Assembly (NCBI RefSeq): GCF_001618145.1
Contig: NZ_LQNF01000036.1
Location: 1 to 35,046 of the forward strand
Length of the DNA stretch: 35,046 nt
Source: Oceanobacillus damuensis
Lineage (GTDB): Bacteria; Bacillota; Bacilli; Bacillales; Amphibacillaceae
Direction of reading: 5' to 3'
Of the stretch, positions 26,293 through 34,728 are shown one piece after another. The notes beneath the pieces were generated by a model. That model saw only the letters and a program-made list of their open reading frames with translations, was not told the DNA's origin and ran no database searches. A program made the position numbers and the translations under genes. Each line of letters opens with the position of its first letter. The stretch's first letter is position 1.

Positions 26293-26894
26293 GTCTTGCA
26301 GGCAAGCGAATTGGTTTTGGTCTGACCGGATCCCACCATACGCATAGTCAGGTGTTTCCGCAAATAGAGAAACTGATGAGTGAGCAGGCAGAGGTCATCC
26401 CGATTGTCTCCTACACGGTTCAAAACACGGATACTAAATTTGGCAGAGCAACTGACCATATTGAAAAACTGGAAAACATTACAGGGAAAAAGGTTGTAAG
26501 AACCATCCCGGATGCTGAACCTTTCGGGCCCAGAACCCCTCTCGACTGCATGGTTATAGCTCCATTAACAGGAAATTCATTAAGCAAGCTCGCAAATGCA
26601 CTTACAGATAATCCGGTGTTGATGGCAGCAAAATCGACCTTAAGAAATCAGCGGCCTGTTTTGCTTGGTGTGACGACAAATGATGCACTTGGATTGAATG
26701 GATCCAACTTAATGAAACTTATGAACAGCAAAAACATCTACTTTATTCCTTTCGGGCAGGATGATCCGTTTAATAAGCCCAATTCCATGACTGCCAAACT
26801 GGATTATTTACTGGAAAGTGTAGAATCCGCTTTAAAGGGTAAACAACTTCAACCTATTATTATTCCTTATCCTCCTGAAAATATGTTAAAATAA
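26289..26894 (+). CDS. dpaB: Dipicolinate synthase subunit B (SpoVFB)
   Basis: The 201-aa protein is the flavoprotein-fold subunit of dipicolinate synthase. The sequence shows KRIGFGLTGSHHTHSQVFPQ at the start, then PFGPRTPLDCMVIAPLTGNS and KLANALTDNPVLMAAKS typical of the UbiX/Dfp-like flavoprotein fold. Length agrees with the B. subtilis protein (about 200 aa). It overlaps dpaA by 4 nt, so both subunits are translationally coupled, and asd follows after 47 nt without an obvious terminator. Confidence 0.95.
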   Translation: MSLAGKRIGFGLTGSHHTHSQVFPQIEKLMSEQAEVIPIVSYTVQNTDTKFGRATDHIEKLENITGKKVVRTIPDAEPFGPRTPLDCMVIAPLTGNSLSKLANALTDNPVLMAAKSTLRNQRPVLLGVTTNDALGLNGSNLMKLMNSKNIYFIPFGQDDPFNKPNSMTAKLDYLLESVESALKGKQLQPIIIPYPPENMLK

Positions 26895-26941
26895 AAAACT
26901 ATAAGTTACTTACTTTACCATTTTGAAGGGAGTCATTACAA

Positions 26942-27988
26942 ATGACACAGAAAACAGCATACAATGTTGCAGTTGTCGGCGCAACGGGAGCGGTCGGTGA
27001 GAAAATAATACAGCTACTAGAAGATAAAAATTTTCCAATAAATGAACTGAAATTGCTCTCCTCAAAGAGATCTGCAGGTAAGAAAATCCAATTTGGAAAT
27101 AGCGAAGTAACGGTAGAGGAAGCAACCCCAGAAAGCTTTCAAGGTATAGACATTGCACTTTTCTCTGCGGGAGGATCTGTTTCCAAGGAGCTTGCACCCG
27201 AGGCAGTAAAGCATGGAGCTGTAGTGGTGGATAATACAAGTGCATACCGAATGGATGAGAGTGTTCCCCTAGTTGTACCGGAAGTAAATAAGGAAGACAT
27301 TGCAAAACATAATGGAATCATCGCAAATCCAAATTGCTCAACCATCCAGATGGTTGCAGCCTTAAAACCAATTAAGGATACCTTTGGACTGAACCGAATT
27401 ATTGTATCTACGTATCAAGCTGTATCAGGTGCAGGAGCGCAGGCAACAGAAGAATTAAAAGTACAGGCACAGCAAATTCTGAATGAAGAAGAAGTGGAAG
27501 CAAATCTGCTTCCCGTTAAAGGTGACAAAAACCATTATCCGATTGCATTTAATGCACTGCCTCAAATCGATGTATTTGGGGAAAACGGTTATACGTTTGA
27601 AGAAATGAAAATGATTAATGAAACGAAGAAAATCATGCATGATAACGATATGTCGGTGGCGGCTACGTGCGTTCGCTTGCCATTCTTTACGTCGCATGCA
27701 GAAAGTGTTTATATTGAAGTAGACCAAGATGACGTAAATGTAGCTGATCTGTGGAAAGTATTGGAGGCAGCAGATGGAGTAGTGCTGCAGGATGATCCGG
27801 AAGCACAAGTATATCCAACACCTTTAAGTTCAGCAGATAAAGAAGATGTTTTTGTTGGCCGTGTTCGCAAGGATCTTGATAATCCAAGAGGTTTCCATTT
27901 ATGGATCGTTTCCGATAACCTCCTTAAAGGTGCTGCATGGAATACGGTACAGATTGCACAATCCCTAATCAAAAATAATTGGCTATAA
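26942..27988 (+). CDS. asd: Aspartate-semialdehyde dehydrogenase
   Basis: The 348-aa enzyme reduces aspartyl phosphate to aspartate semialdehyde with NADPH, the branch point to lysine/diaminopimelate, threonine and methionine. The N-terminal AVVGATGAVGEKI nucleotide loop, the catalytic cysteine in ANPNCSTIQ (Cys132), and the KGDKNHYPIAFNALPQID segment are intact. A gaagggag site precedes the ATG. With dapG and dapA it supplies dihydrodipicolinate for cell wall and spore dipicolinate, fitting its place after dpaAB. Confidence 0.97.
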   Translation: MTQKTAYNVAVVGATGAVGEKIIQLLEDKNFPINELKLLSSKRSAGKKIQFGNSEVTVEEATPESFQGIDIALFSAGGSVSKELAPEAVKHGAVVVDNTSAYRMDESVPLVVPEVNKEDIAKHNGIIANPNCSTIQMVAALKPIKDTFGLNRIIVSTYQAVSGAGAQATEELKVQAQQILNEEEVEANLLPVKGDKNHYPIAFNALPQIDVFGENGYTFEEMKMINETKKIMHDNDMSVAATCVRLPFFTSHAESVYIEVDQDDVNVADLWKVLEAADGVVLQDDPEAQVYPTPLSSADKEDVFVGRVRKDLDNPRGFHLWIVSDNLLKGAAWNTVQIAQSLIKNNWL

Positions 27989-27993
27989 TCATT

Positions 27994-28028
27994 ATTCATA
28001 AAGGAAGCCTGTTGCTTCCTTTATGAAT
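27994..28028. other. Perfect 15-bp hairpin between asd and dapG
   Basis: attcataaaggaagc (27994-28008) and gcttcctttatgaat (28014-28028) are exact reverse complements around a 5-nt loop. No T tract follows, so it is a poor intrinsic terminator; an mRNA stabilising or processing structure within the operon is more likely. Confidence 0.6.
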
Positions 28029-28064
28029 ATACAGTATCCGGTAATAATAGAGGTGTTATAAATA

Positions 28065-29297
28065 ATGCAAGTACTGGTTCAAAAATTTGGTGGAACATCT
28101 GTTCAATCGGAGGAAAACAGGGAGCACGTTATAAAGCATATTAAAGATGCCTTAGTTAAAGACTATAAGCTAGCTGTAGTCGTATCTGCGTTGGGCCGAA
28201 AACCTGATCCATATGCAACAGATACATTATTAGGTCTTGTTGATTATCCCTCCAATCAGAATTCTGAACGTGAGTTGGATATGTTAATGTCTTGTGGAGA
28301 AATAATATCTGCAGTTGTGCTTTCGAATGAGCTTCAAAAAAACCATATTTCCGCAACAGCATTAACAGGTGCGCAGGCGGGTTTTTTGACAACTGAGGAC
28401 TTCAACAAGGCGAAGATCAAGGAAGTAAATCCAGGCCGGATCTTGAAGGAATTTGAAAAGAATGATGTTGTCGTAATTGCCGGCTTTCAAGGACAAAGTG
28501 AATCAGGTGAGATTACGACTATTGGCAGAGGGGGCAGTGATACAAGTGCTGCTGCGCTTGGTGTTGCATTAGCAGCGGACCGGATTGAAATTTTTACCGA
28601 TGTCAATGGTATTATGACAGCTGATCCCCGAGTGGTGAAAACTGCCCGCCCATTGGATATTGTCACCTATAACGAGATATGTAATCTGGCATATCAGGGC
28701 GCAAAGGTAATCCATCCACGTGCTGTCGAGATAGCGATGCAAGGTAAAATACCTATGCGAATCAGGTCAACCTATTCTCAGGAAATGGGTACATTGGTTA
28801 CATCATCAAGACTTCTTGAATTGGGAATGGATATCCCTGACAGAATGATAACTGGGATAGCACATATTTCATCGATTACCCAAATAAAAGTTCAGACGAA
28901 AGAGTCTGCCTATCGTCTCCAATCTGAAGTTTTTAAGGCTATGGCAGAAGCTGGGATATCGGTGGATTTCATCAATATTTCTCCGACCGGTGTCGTTTAT
29001 ACTGTGCCTGAAGCCCTTACAGAAAAAGCTGTAAATATATTGGAAGTCCTCGGGTTTCATCCGGAGATCACGGAAGGTTGTGCGAAAGTTTCGGCGGTAG
29101 GAGCAGGAATGAGCGGTGTGCCGGGGGTCGCTTCAAAAATCGTTCAAGCACTCACTAACGCTGGTGTGCAAATATTGCAATCCGCTGACAGTCATACAAC
29201 AATCTGGGTGCTGGTGCATGTGAATGACTTAATTACAGCAGTAAATGCACTCCATGAAGTATTTGGGTTAAGCAATATAAACGAACCGGTGTCATAA
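28065..29297 (+). CDS. dapG: Aspartokinase I
   Basis: The 410-aa enzyme phosphorylates aspartate, the first step of the aspartate pathway. The kinase domain starts with VQKFGGTSVQSEENR and has GRGGSDTSAAALGVAL and FTDVNGIMTADPRVV; two ACT domains fill the C-terminal 140 residues (GVASKIVQALTNAGVQIL marks the second). The B. subtilis isozyme from this locus is feedback-inhibited by meso-diaminopimelate; the same is inferred here from position. The ATG has a gaggtg site. It lies between asd and dapA with hairpins on both sides. Confidence 0.95.
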   Translation: MQVLVQKFGGTSVQSEENREHVIKHIKDALVKDYKLAVVVSALGRKPDPYATDTLLGLVDYPSNQNSERELDMLMSCGEIISAVVLSNELQKNHISATALTGAQAGFLTTEDFNKAKIKEVNPGRILKEFEKNDVVVIAGFQGQSESGEITTIGRGGSDTSAAALGVALAADRIEIFTDVNGIMTADPRVVKTARPLDIVTYNEICNLAYQGAKVIHPRAVEIAMQGKIPMRIRSTYSQEMGTLVTSSRLLELGMDIPDRMITGIAHISSITQIKVQTKESAYRLQSEVFKAMAEAGISVDFINISPTGVVYTVPEALTEKAVNILEVLGFHPEITEGCAKVSAVGAGMSGVPGVASKIVQALTNAGVQILQSADSHTTIWVLVHVNDLITAVNALHEVFGLSNINEPVS

Positions 29298-29312
29298 AAC
29301 CTCAAGTGAGAA

Positions 29313-29347
29313 TGTTTAAAAAGCCCGTTAGTGCCGCTTTTTGAACA
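29313..29347 (+). terminator. Hairpin between dapG and dapA
   Basis: tgtttaaaaagc (29313-29324) pairs with gctttttgaaca (29336-29347) with one mismatch and an 11-nt loop. The 3' arm itself supplies the T run. It could be a weak terminator or a processing structure. Confidence 0.5.
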
Positions 29348-29371
29348 CCTACAAAAGAAAGGTGATTACGT

Positions 29372-30238
29372 ATGAATTTTGGGAAAGTACTGACCGCAAT
29401 GGTCACCCCATTTGACAAAGATGGAAAAATGGATTTAGAGCAAACGAGCATTCTGATCGAATATTTGCTTGAGAATGGAACGGATGGTTTGGTAGTGGCC
29501 GGAACTACCGGGGAATCTCCCACCCTTACAACGGAAGAAAAAATCCTACTCTTTGAGCATGTGGTTAAGCGAGTAAATAAAAGGGTGCCTGTCATTGCGG
29601 GGACAGGAAGTAATAATACAGCTGCATCAATAAGCCTTACAAAAGAAGCGGAATTACGCGGTGTGGATGGGATTATGCTTGTGACGCCTTATTACAATAA
29701 ACCAAGTCAACGAGGTATGTATGAGCATTTTGCTGCCATTGCCAAAGAGACAACATTACCGGTCATGCTTTATAACATACCTGGTCGGTCAGTCGTAAAT
29801 ATGACACCTGATACGATAATAAATCTAAGTTCAATTGATAATATTGTATCTGTAAAAGAAGCAAGCGGGAATCTTGATTATGTAGCAGAAATCATACAAA
29901 GCACGCCAGATGATTTCAGTGTTTACAGTGGAGATGATGGGCTGACCATACCGATGCTTGCGCTTGGTGCAGACGGGGTCGTTTCTGTCGCTTCCCATAT
30001 CATAGGTAATGAAATGAAAGAAATGGTCAGTAACTTTCTGGAGGGAAGGGTGAAGGAGGCCGCATCGATTCATCGTGATCTGCTTCCGATCATGAATGGT
30101 CTTTTCACAGCGCCTAGTCCATCTCCGGTTAAAGCTGCTTTGCAAATGAAAGGAATAGACACTGGTGGCGTGCGTTTACCATTACTAAGCCTTACAGACA
30201 AAGAAATGGCGAAATTAAAAATTCTCCTTGAGGATTAG
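29372..30238 (+). CDS. dapA: 4-hydroxy-tetrahydrodipicolinate synthase
   Basis: The 288-aa (beta/alpha)8 barrel enzyme condenses pyruvate with aspartate semialdehyde on the diaminopimelate/lysine route; its product is reduced for lysine or oxidised by DpaAB in spores. The Schiff-base lysine is Lys162 (in VSVKEASGN), the catalytic Tyr is in LYNIPGR (Tyr134), and GTTGES (44-49) and PYYNKP are intact. The ATG follows aaaggtga. In B. subtilis the next gene is rnjB; here only a probable remnant follows. Confidence 0.97.
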   Translation: MNFGKVLTAMVTPFDKDGKMDLEQTSILIEYLLENGTDGLVVAGTTGESPTLTTEEKILLFEHVVKRVNKRVPVIAGTGSNNTAASISLTKEAELRGVDGIMLVTPYYNKPSQRGMYEHFAAIAKETTLPVMLYNIPGRSVVNMTPDTIINLSSIDNIVSVKEASGNLDYVAEIIQSTPDDFSVYSGDDGLTIPMLALGADGVVSVASHIIGNEMKEMVSNFLEGRVKEAASIHRDLLPIMNGLFTAPSPSPVKAALQMKGIDTGGVRLPLLSLTDKEMAKLKILLED

Positions 30239-30275
30239 AAGCTGCTTGGCGTTTTTGTCTGGGACACTGCACGTG

Positions 30276-30400
30276 TCTAATAGAAGTGAGTTATATCTCT
30301 ATACAGTGATAAAAGCGCTGCTGAAAAAGTTTTTCTATAACCTCGGAAATATCGGCTGTTATCCGCCGGTATTTTTTGTTCATTTACGCTCATACTATTT
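30276..30400 (+). pseudogene. Probable decayed 3' end of rnjB (RNase J2)
   Basis: The interval between dapA and tepA holds no intact gene although rnjB lies there in B. subtilis. One frame reads SNRSELYLYTVIKALLKKFF followed by YNLGNIGCYPPVFF. This resembles the RNase J C-terminus, whose tail has a Leu/Phe-Leu-Tyr helix, a T-x-R-R-P segment and an IIPVI-like end: the spacing of the Leu and Phe-x-Tyr residues agrees and a hydrophobic Pro-rich end follows. A neighbouring frame encodes TSEISAVIRRYF, which also fits the tail, suggesting frameshifts. There is no start signal. I compared with the family from memory only, so this is a hypothesis. Confidence 0.35.
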
Positions 30401-30433
30401 TTATAGTCAAAGTTATAAAGGGAGTGACCGTAA

Positions 30434-31168
30434 ATGAATAATGATACAGATCAGAAAAAGAGCCAGCAACAGGATAATCAGCCAAATTCGTCGCCACTTG
30501 TCGAAAAGATTCAGCAATTGGGACAATCCAATATTCCCCAGGCACCAGATTCAAACATTCATGTGCTATCCATCATTGGGCAAGTGGAAGGACATCTGCA
30601 ATTACCGCCCCAAAATAAGACAACGAAATATGAACATTTATTGCCGCAATTGATAGCCATTGAGCAAAACCCAAAAATAGAAGGATTGATCATCCTGTTG
30701 AATACAGTTGGAGGAGATGTAGAGGCAGGACTTGCACTTGCTGAAATGATCGGATCGATTTCAAAGCCAACTGTATCGATTGTGCTTGGCGGTGGTCATT
30801 CCATTGGAGTACCGATAGCAGTAGCAACAAACTATTCATTCATTGTTCCCACTGCAACCATGACAATTCATCCGGTAAGGCTTACAGGACTTGTTATTGG
30901 GGTTCCTCAAACATTTGAATACCTTGATAAAATGCAGGATAGAGTCATTCAATTCGTAGTGCAACATTCGAATATCAAAGAAGAGAAATTTAAGGATCTA
31001 ATGTTTGCCAAAGGAAATCTTACAAGAGATATCGGTACGAATGTGGTAGGCAAAGACGCAGTGGAGTATGGGTTAATTAATGAGGTTGGAGGGGTTAAAG
31101 AGGCCATGAATAAATTAAATGAATTTATAGGTCCTGCCGTCTCACAGGAAAGTGGTGTCGTCCAATGA
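30434..31168 (+). CDS. tepA: TepA, ClpP-like serine protease
   Basis: The 244-aa protein has the ClpP/crotonase-type fold of the TepA group (translocation-enhancing protease of B. subtilis; a role in spore development or signal peptide degradation has also been proposed). The first 40 residues are a Gln/Asn-rich tail, then [17 protein letters not shown]. The nucleophile lies in GGGHSIGVP (Ser123) and the general base in MTIHPVRL (His146). No signal peptide is evident. The ATG has an aaagggagtga site. It overlaps ylzJ by 4 nt and belongs upstream of the DNA translocase as in B. subtilis. Confidence 0.9.
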   Translation: MNNDTDQKKSQQQDNQPNSSPLVEKIQQLGQSNIPQAPDSNIHVLSIIGQVEGHLQLPPQNKTTKYEHLLPQLIAIEQNPKIEGLIILLNTVGGDVEAGLALAEMIGSISKPTVSIVLGGGHSIGVPIAVATNYSFIVPTATMTIHPVRLTGLVIGVPQTFEYLDKMQDRVIQFVVQHSNIKEEKFKDLMFAKGNLTRDIGTNVVGKDAVEYGLINEVGGVKEAMNKLNEFIGPAVSQESGVVQ

Positions 31169-31371
31169 TTCTCTATACACCAATGGCTTATAACGATATT
31201 TTCCCAACTGAGATGGAGAACTACACGAATATCGAGAGTGTTTCCTACAAAGGCAGGACGATATATGCTGAAAAAAAGCCGGATGGATCTTATCAAATAC
31301 AGCAATTGCTTTCGTCTGACCCAAATGACTTTTTAAACACGGAATTTTCCCCTGGAAGAATCTTGACCTGA
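31165..31371 (+). CDS. ylzJ: YlzJ-like protein
   Basis: The 68-aa protein matches the YlzJ family in size and position: it starts [14 protein letters not shown], contains [20 protein letters not shown] and ends shortly after a DPNDFLN segment. Function is unknown. The ATGA overlap with tepA (31165-31168) indicates translational coupling, so it may serve with TepA. The ftsK promoter follows within 30 nt. Confidence 0.82.
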   Translation: MILYTPMAYNDIFPTEMENYTNIESVSYKGRTIYAEKKPDGSYQIQQLLSSDPNDFLNTEFSPGRILT

Positions 31372-31381
31372 ATCAAATTTT

Positions 31382-31402
31382 TACCATGATTTATGGTATA
31401 AT
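31382..31402 (+). promoter_or_regulatory. Extended -10 promoter with inverted repeat, ftsK
   Basis: TATAAT (31397-31402) is preceded by TGG as an extended -10; the -35 is weak. The perfect inverted repeat TACCAT-gattt-ATGGTA (31382-31387 and 31393-31398) overlaps the -10 and is suited to be an operator, though no regulator can be named. Confidence 0.55.
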
Positions 31403-31419
31403 TGCATGTGGTAATAGTT

Positions 31420-31446
31420 CCCTTGCCAATTGTTAGGCAAGGGTTT
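31420..31446 (+). terminator. Leader hairpin upstream of ftsK/spoIIIE
   Basis: A perfect 8-bp stem (cccttgcc 31420-31427 with ggcaaggg 31436-31443) followed by ttt lies between promoter and gene. It closely resembles the hairpin before polC (7158-7184). Confidence 0.55.
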
Positions 31447-31485
31447 ACTATTCGTATATATGTGCGGAAACCTTGAGGTGATAAG

Positions 31486-33765
31486 ATGGCAAAAAAAAGA
31501 AAAAGAAGAAGTGCTAAGCAAACGAAACTATTAAAATTGGAATTACTTGGACTATTATTTATATTTCTATCCATATTCGGTAGCGGTACAAGTGCAATAA
31601 GTGATGGAGCAATACCGGGATGGCTGGAACATTTCTTCCATTTCTTTCTTGGAATCTGGTATTTTGTTGCATCGGTATTCCTCCTGATTACTGGCGTGCT
31701 TTTACTTGTCAAACGGAGATATCCCAATTTCGGGAGCAGAAAAATGGTGGGCTTTTATATTTTGTTTGCCGGGGTATTGCTGTTCACACATATTCAAACG
31801 TTTGAAAGTTTACTAGTTTCTGCGGAGAATGCCTCAATCATCGGGACTACATGGAGTAATTTCCTTAACTATGTGACCGGGACAGGCACTGCCATACAGA
31901 CCGGTGGAGGTATGCTTGGAGCAATTATTTTTACATTTTGCTACTATATGTTCTCCTTGGCAGGTTCCAAAATTGTGGCCGTTTTTTCCATGTTGATCGG
32001 TCTGATATTTATTACAGAAATATCTGTAGGCGACTTTTTTTCAAAAATATTTGCGAAGACTAAATCTCTGGCTGACAATCAAGTTAAGAAGTGGAAAGAT
32101 GCAAGGGCCGATAAAAAACAGCAGAAAGAAATGGAAAAGGAAGTACACATAGAGGACGATGCACCTGCGGAAGAATTAGTGCAGAATGAGGAACCATTCA
32201 TAAATGATTTCACGGAAGTGGCTTATGCAGCTTCGAAACTGGAACCTGAAGCAAGAGAAGAGACAAAAGAAGAAGTGAAAGATATTCCAGATAAAGTGGA
32301 TGATATCGATCAGCCTATGCCAATGACAGCAACGGAAAATTATGATTATGTATTACCTTCCCATGATCTGTTGGCTGAACCGGCACACAATTCTCAAGCA
32401 CAGGAAAAATCACAAATACAGGCAACTGTACGCAAGCTTGAACGGACGTTTAAAAGCTTCGGTGTTAAAGCAAGAATTACCAAAGTTCATGTAGGTCCAG
32501 CAGTAACGAAATATGAAGTTTATCCGGAGGCTGGCGTGAAAGTAAGCAAAATTGTTGGCTTGCATGATGATATTGCTCTTGCTCTTGCGGCAAAAGATAT
32601 CCGGATTGAAGCGCCGATTCCAGGAAAGTCAGCTGTGGGTATTGAAGTGCCTAATCAGGAAATTGCAATGGTATCACTTCGGGAAGTACTGGATAAAACG
32701 TGGAATAATAAAACTTCAAAACTACTATATGCATTAGGCAGGGATATTTCCGGTGAAGCAGTAGTAGGTGAATTAAATAAAATGCCGCATTTACTTATTG
32801 CCGGTGCAACTGGAAGCGGGAAAAGTGTTTGTGTAAATGGGATTATTACAAGCATTTTAATGCGTGCGAAGCCCCACGAAGTGAAGATGATGATGATTGA
32901 TCCCAAAAAAGTGGAATTGAACGTATATAACGGTATTCCACATCTCTTGGCCCCGGTCGTAACCGATCCGAAGAAAGCTTCAAGGGCATTGAAAAAGGTA
33001 GTATCGGAGATGGAAAGAAGATATGATCTATTTTCGGATACAGGTACACGTAATATTGAAGGATACAATGAATTTATCAGGAAGTATAATCTTAACTCCG
33101 AAGAAAAACAGCCGCATCTTCCATACATTGTTGTTTTGGTAGATGAGCTGGCTGATCTAATGATGGTAGCTTCCAACGATGTGGAGGATTCCATTACTAG
33201 ATTAGCCCAAATGGCAAGAGCTGCAGGGATACATTTGATTATCGCCACACAAAGACCGTCTGTGGACGTGATCACTGGAGTCATTAAAGCGAATATCCCC
33301 TCTAGAATTGCCTTCAGTGTATCTTCGCAAACTGATTCGAGAACAATACTTGACTCTGGTGGAGCAGAAAAGCTGTTGGGAAGAGGCGATATGCTGTTTA
33401 TGCCGGTAGGTTCCTCCAAACCCACCCGTGTCCAAGGAGCATTTTTATCGGATGAAGAGGTCGAACGGATTGTAGACCATTGCATTGAACAACAAAAGGC
33501 CTCTTATCAGGAAGAAATGATACCTGAAGATACGAATGAAGTGGTTGAAGAAGTAGATGATGAACTTTACAATGATGCTGTTCAGATGATAACGGAAATG
33601 CAGAGTGCCAGTGTATCCATGCTGCAGCGAAGATTCAGGATAGGATATACGCGTGCAGCGCGGTTGATCGATGCGATGGAAGCCAGAGGGATTGTAGGTC
33701 CGTATGAAGGAAGTAAACCACGAACCGTACTGGTTTCCCAATCTACCGAAGAACAAACAACATAA
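31486..33765 (+). CDS. ftsK: FtsK/SpoIIIE-type DNA translocase
   Basis: The 759-aa membrane-anchored ATPase pumps DNA through closing septa; the B. subtilis counterpart at this locus, SpoIIIE, moves the chromosome into the forespore. A basic N-terminus is followed by about four membrane segments (residues 15-190), an acidic linker (about 210-305), the alpha/beta motor with Walker A GATGSGKS (440-447) and Walker [25 protein letters not shown], and the C-terminal gamma winged helix ([20 protein letters not shown]) that reads orienting sequences. The length is slightly below SpoIIIE (787 aa), mostly in the linker. The ATG follows gaggtgataag. Whether it serves as SpoIIIE or as a general FtsK cannot be told from sequence alone. 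Confidence 0.95.
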   Translation: MAKKRKRRSAKQTKLLKLELLGLLFIFLSIFGSGTSAISDGAIPGWLEHFFHFFLGIWYFVASVFLLITGVLLLVKRRYPNFGSRKMVGFYILFAGVLLFTHIQTFESLLVSAENASIIGTTWSNFLNYVTGTGTAIQTGGGMLGAIIFTFCYYMFSLAGSKIVAVFSMLIGLIFITEISVGDFFSKIFAKTKSLADNQVKKWKDARADKKQQKEMEKEVHIEDDAPAEELVQNEEPFINDFTEVAYAASKLEPEAREETKEEVKDIPDKVDDIDQPMPMTATENYDYVLPSHDLLAEPAHNSQAQEKSQIQATVRKLERTFKSFGVKARITKVHVGPAVTKYEVYPEAGVKVSKIVGLHDDIALALAAKDIRIEAPIPGKSAVGIEVPNQEIAMVSLREVLDKTWNNKTSKLLYALGRDISGEAVVGELNKMPHLLIAGATGSGKSVCVNGIITSILMRAKPHEVKMMMIDPKKVELNVYNGIPHLLAPVVTDPKKASRALKKVVSEMERRYDLFSDTGTRNIEGYNEFIRKYNLNSEEKQPHLPYIVVLVDELADLMMVASNDVEDSITRLAQMARAAGIHLIIATQRPSVDVITGVIKANIPSRIAFSVSSQTDSRTILDSGGAEKLLGRGDMLFMPVGSSKPTRVQGAFLSDEEVERIVDHCIEQQKASYQEEMIPEDTNEVVEEVDDELYNDAVQMITEMQSASVSMLQRRFRIGYTRAARLIDAMEARGIVGPYEGSKPRTVLVSQSTEEQTT

Positions 33766-33801
33766 ACCATTCATGCTTCAAATGTTATAAGTAGAGTGGA
33801 A

Positions 33802-33845
33802 AAAGAGGGGCATCTATGACTAGGTTATAGAGGTCCCTCTTTCTT
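33802..33845 (+). terminator. Terminator after ftsK
   Basis: aaagaggg (33802-33809) pairs with ccctcttt (33835-33842), with an inner tctat/ataga helix, followed by a short T-rich tail. Confidence 0.7.
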
Positions 33846-33910
33846 CTGGCTGGAATTTTCATTCTAGGGTGAATCTTTTAAGAAATTTTTCTTCATTCTA
33901 TTTATTTATT

Positions 33911-33931
33911 TTATTAATAATGATACTATTA
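33911..33931. promoter_or_regulatory. Perfect inverted repeat before ymfC (candidate operator)
   Basis: ATTAATA (33911-33917) and TATTAAT (33925-33931) are perfect inverted repeats around 7 nt, a 10-11 bp centre spacing suited to a dimeric winged-helix repressor such as the GntR protein encoded downstream. The DNA is AT-rich, so chance is possible. Confidence 0.4.
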
Positions 33932-34002
33932 ATGACAGACAAATAGTCATACGTCAGAGGTCAGATCTCTTTATTGGCTGCTAAATGGAAAGAGGGGATT
34001 TT

Positions 34003-34728
34003 GTGTCTATTAAATCGGATTCAAGGCACCTATATTTGCAGGTCATCGATGAAATTACGAGAGATATTGAAAATGGTACATACAGTGAGAATGAAAAGCT
34101 GCCATCTGAATATCAGTTGTCTAAACACTTAGGGGTTTCAAGAGCCACTTTAAGAGAAGCTTTGCGCATCCTTGAAGAAGACAATGTTGTAACAAGAAGA
34201 CACGGTGTCGGTACTTTTGTTAATTCGAAGCCAATCTTTTCATCTGGGATAGAAGAACTGAAAAGTGTCACACATATGATTGAAGAATCCGGGAAAATTG
34301 CCGGTTCCCAGTATTTGTCGGCTGAAATAGTTGAAGCAACAGATGAAGATAAAGCAAAGTTTTCCTCCGATAGTATAGATACCATAGCAAAAATTGAAAG
34401 GGTACGTACAGCTGATCGTAAACCTGTAGTATTTTGCATTGATAAGGTACCTGCAGCATTAATACCGCTTGACCATGTTCATGAAGAGGATTCCATTTTT
34501 AATCTTTTGGAAGAATATGCAAATAAGCGGATTTCTTATGCTGTTACATATATTGAACCAATCAGTTATCATGATCGAATATACAGTATATTAAATTGTG
34601 CGCCAGATCAGTCACTTCTCTTGTTGAAGCAGGTCCATTATACAAGTGAAGATGAAGCTATCCTGTACTCAGCCAATTACTTCCGGTCGGATGTCTTCAG
34701 TTTTCACGTTTTAAGAAAACGCACTTGA
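34003..34728 (+). CDS. ymfC: GntR/HutC-family regulator (YmfC-like)
   Basis: The 241-aa protein has an N-terminal GntR winged helix (about 8-75; LPSEYQLSKHLGVSRATLRE is the recognition region) and a C-terminal HutC/UTRA-type ligand domain (about 95-240). B. subtilis YmfC follows spoIIIE as here; its effector is unknown. The open frame reaches an ATG at 33985, but the GTG at 34003 has agagggg 6-7 nt upstream and gives the family length and start (VSIKSDSRHLYLQVID). In several Bacilli this regulator precedes a nucleoside-type ABC transporter; none is visible in the remaining sequence. Confidence 0.88.
   Translation: MSIKSDSRHLYLQVIDEITRDIENGTYSENEKLPSEYQLSKHLGVSRATLREALRILEEDNVVTRRHGVGTFVNSKPIFSSGIEELKSVTHMIEESGKIAGSQYLSAEIVEATDEDKAKFSSDSIDTIAKIERVRTADRKPVVFCIDKVPAALIPLDHVHEEDSIFNLLEEYANKRISYAVTYIEPISYHDRIYSILNCAPDQSLLLLKQVHYTSEDEAILYSANYFRSDVFSFHVLRKRT

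Noticed and set aside
32655..33485. 276-codon - strand frame inside ftsK
   Set aside because: It lies antisense to the conserved motor domain of ftsK; its composition is that of a shadow frame and it has no start signals.
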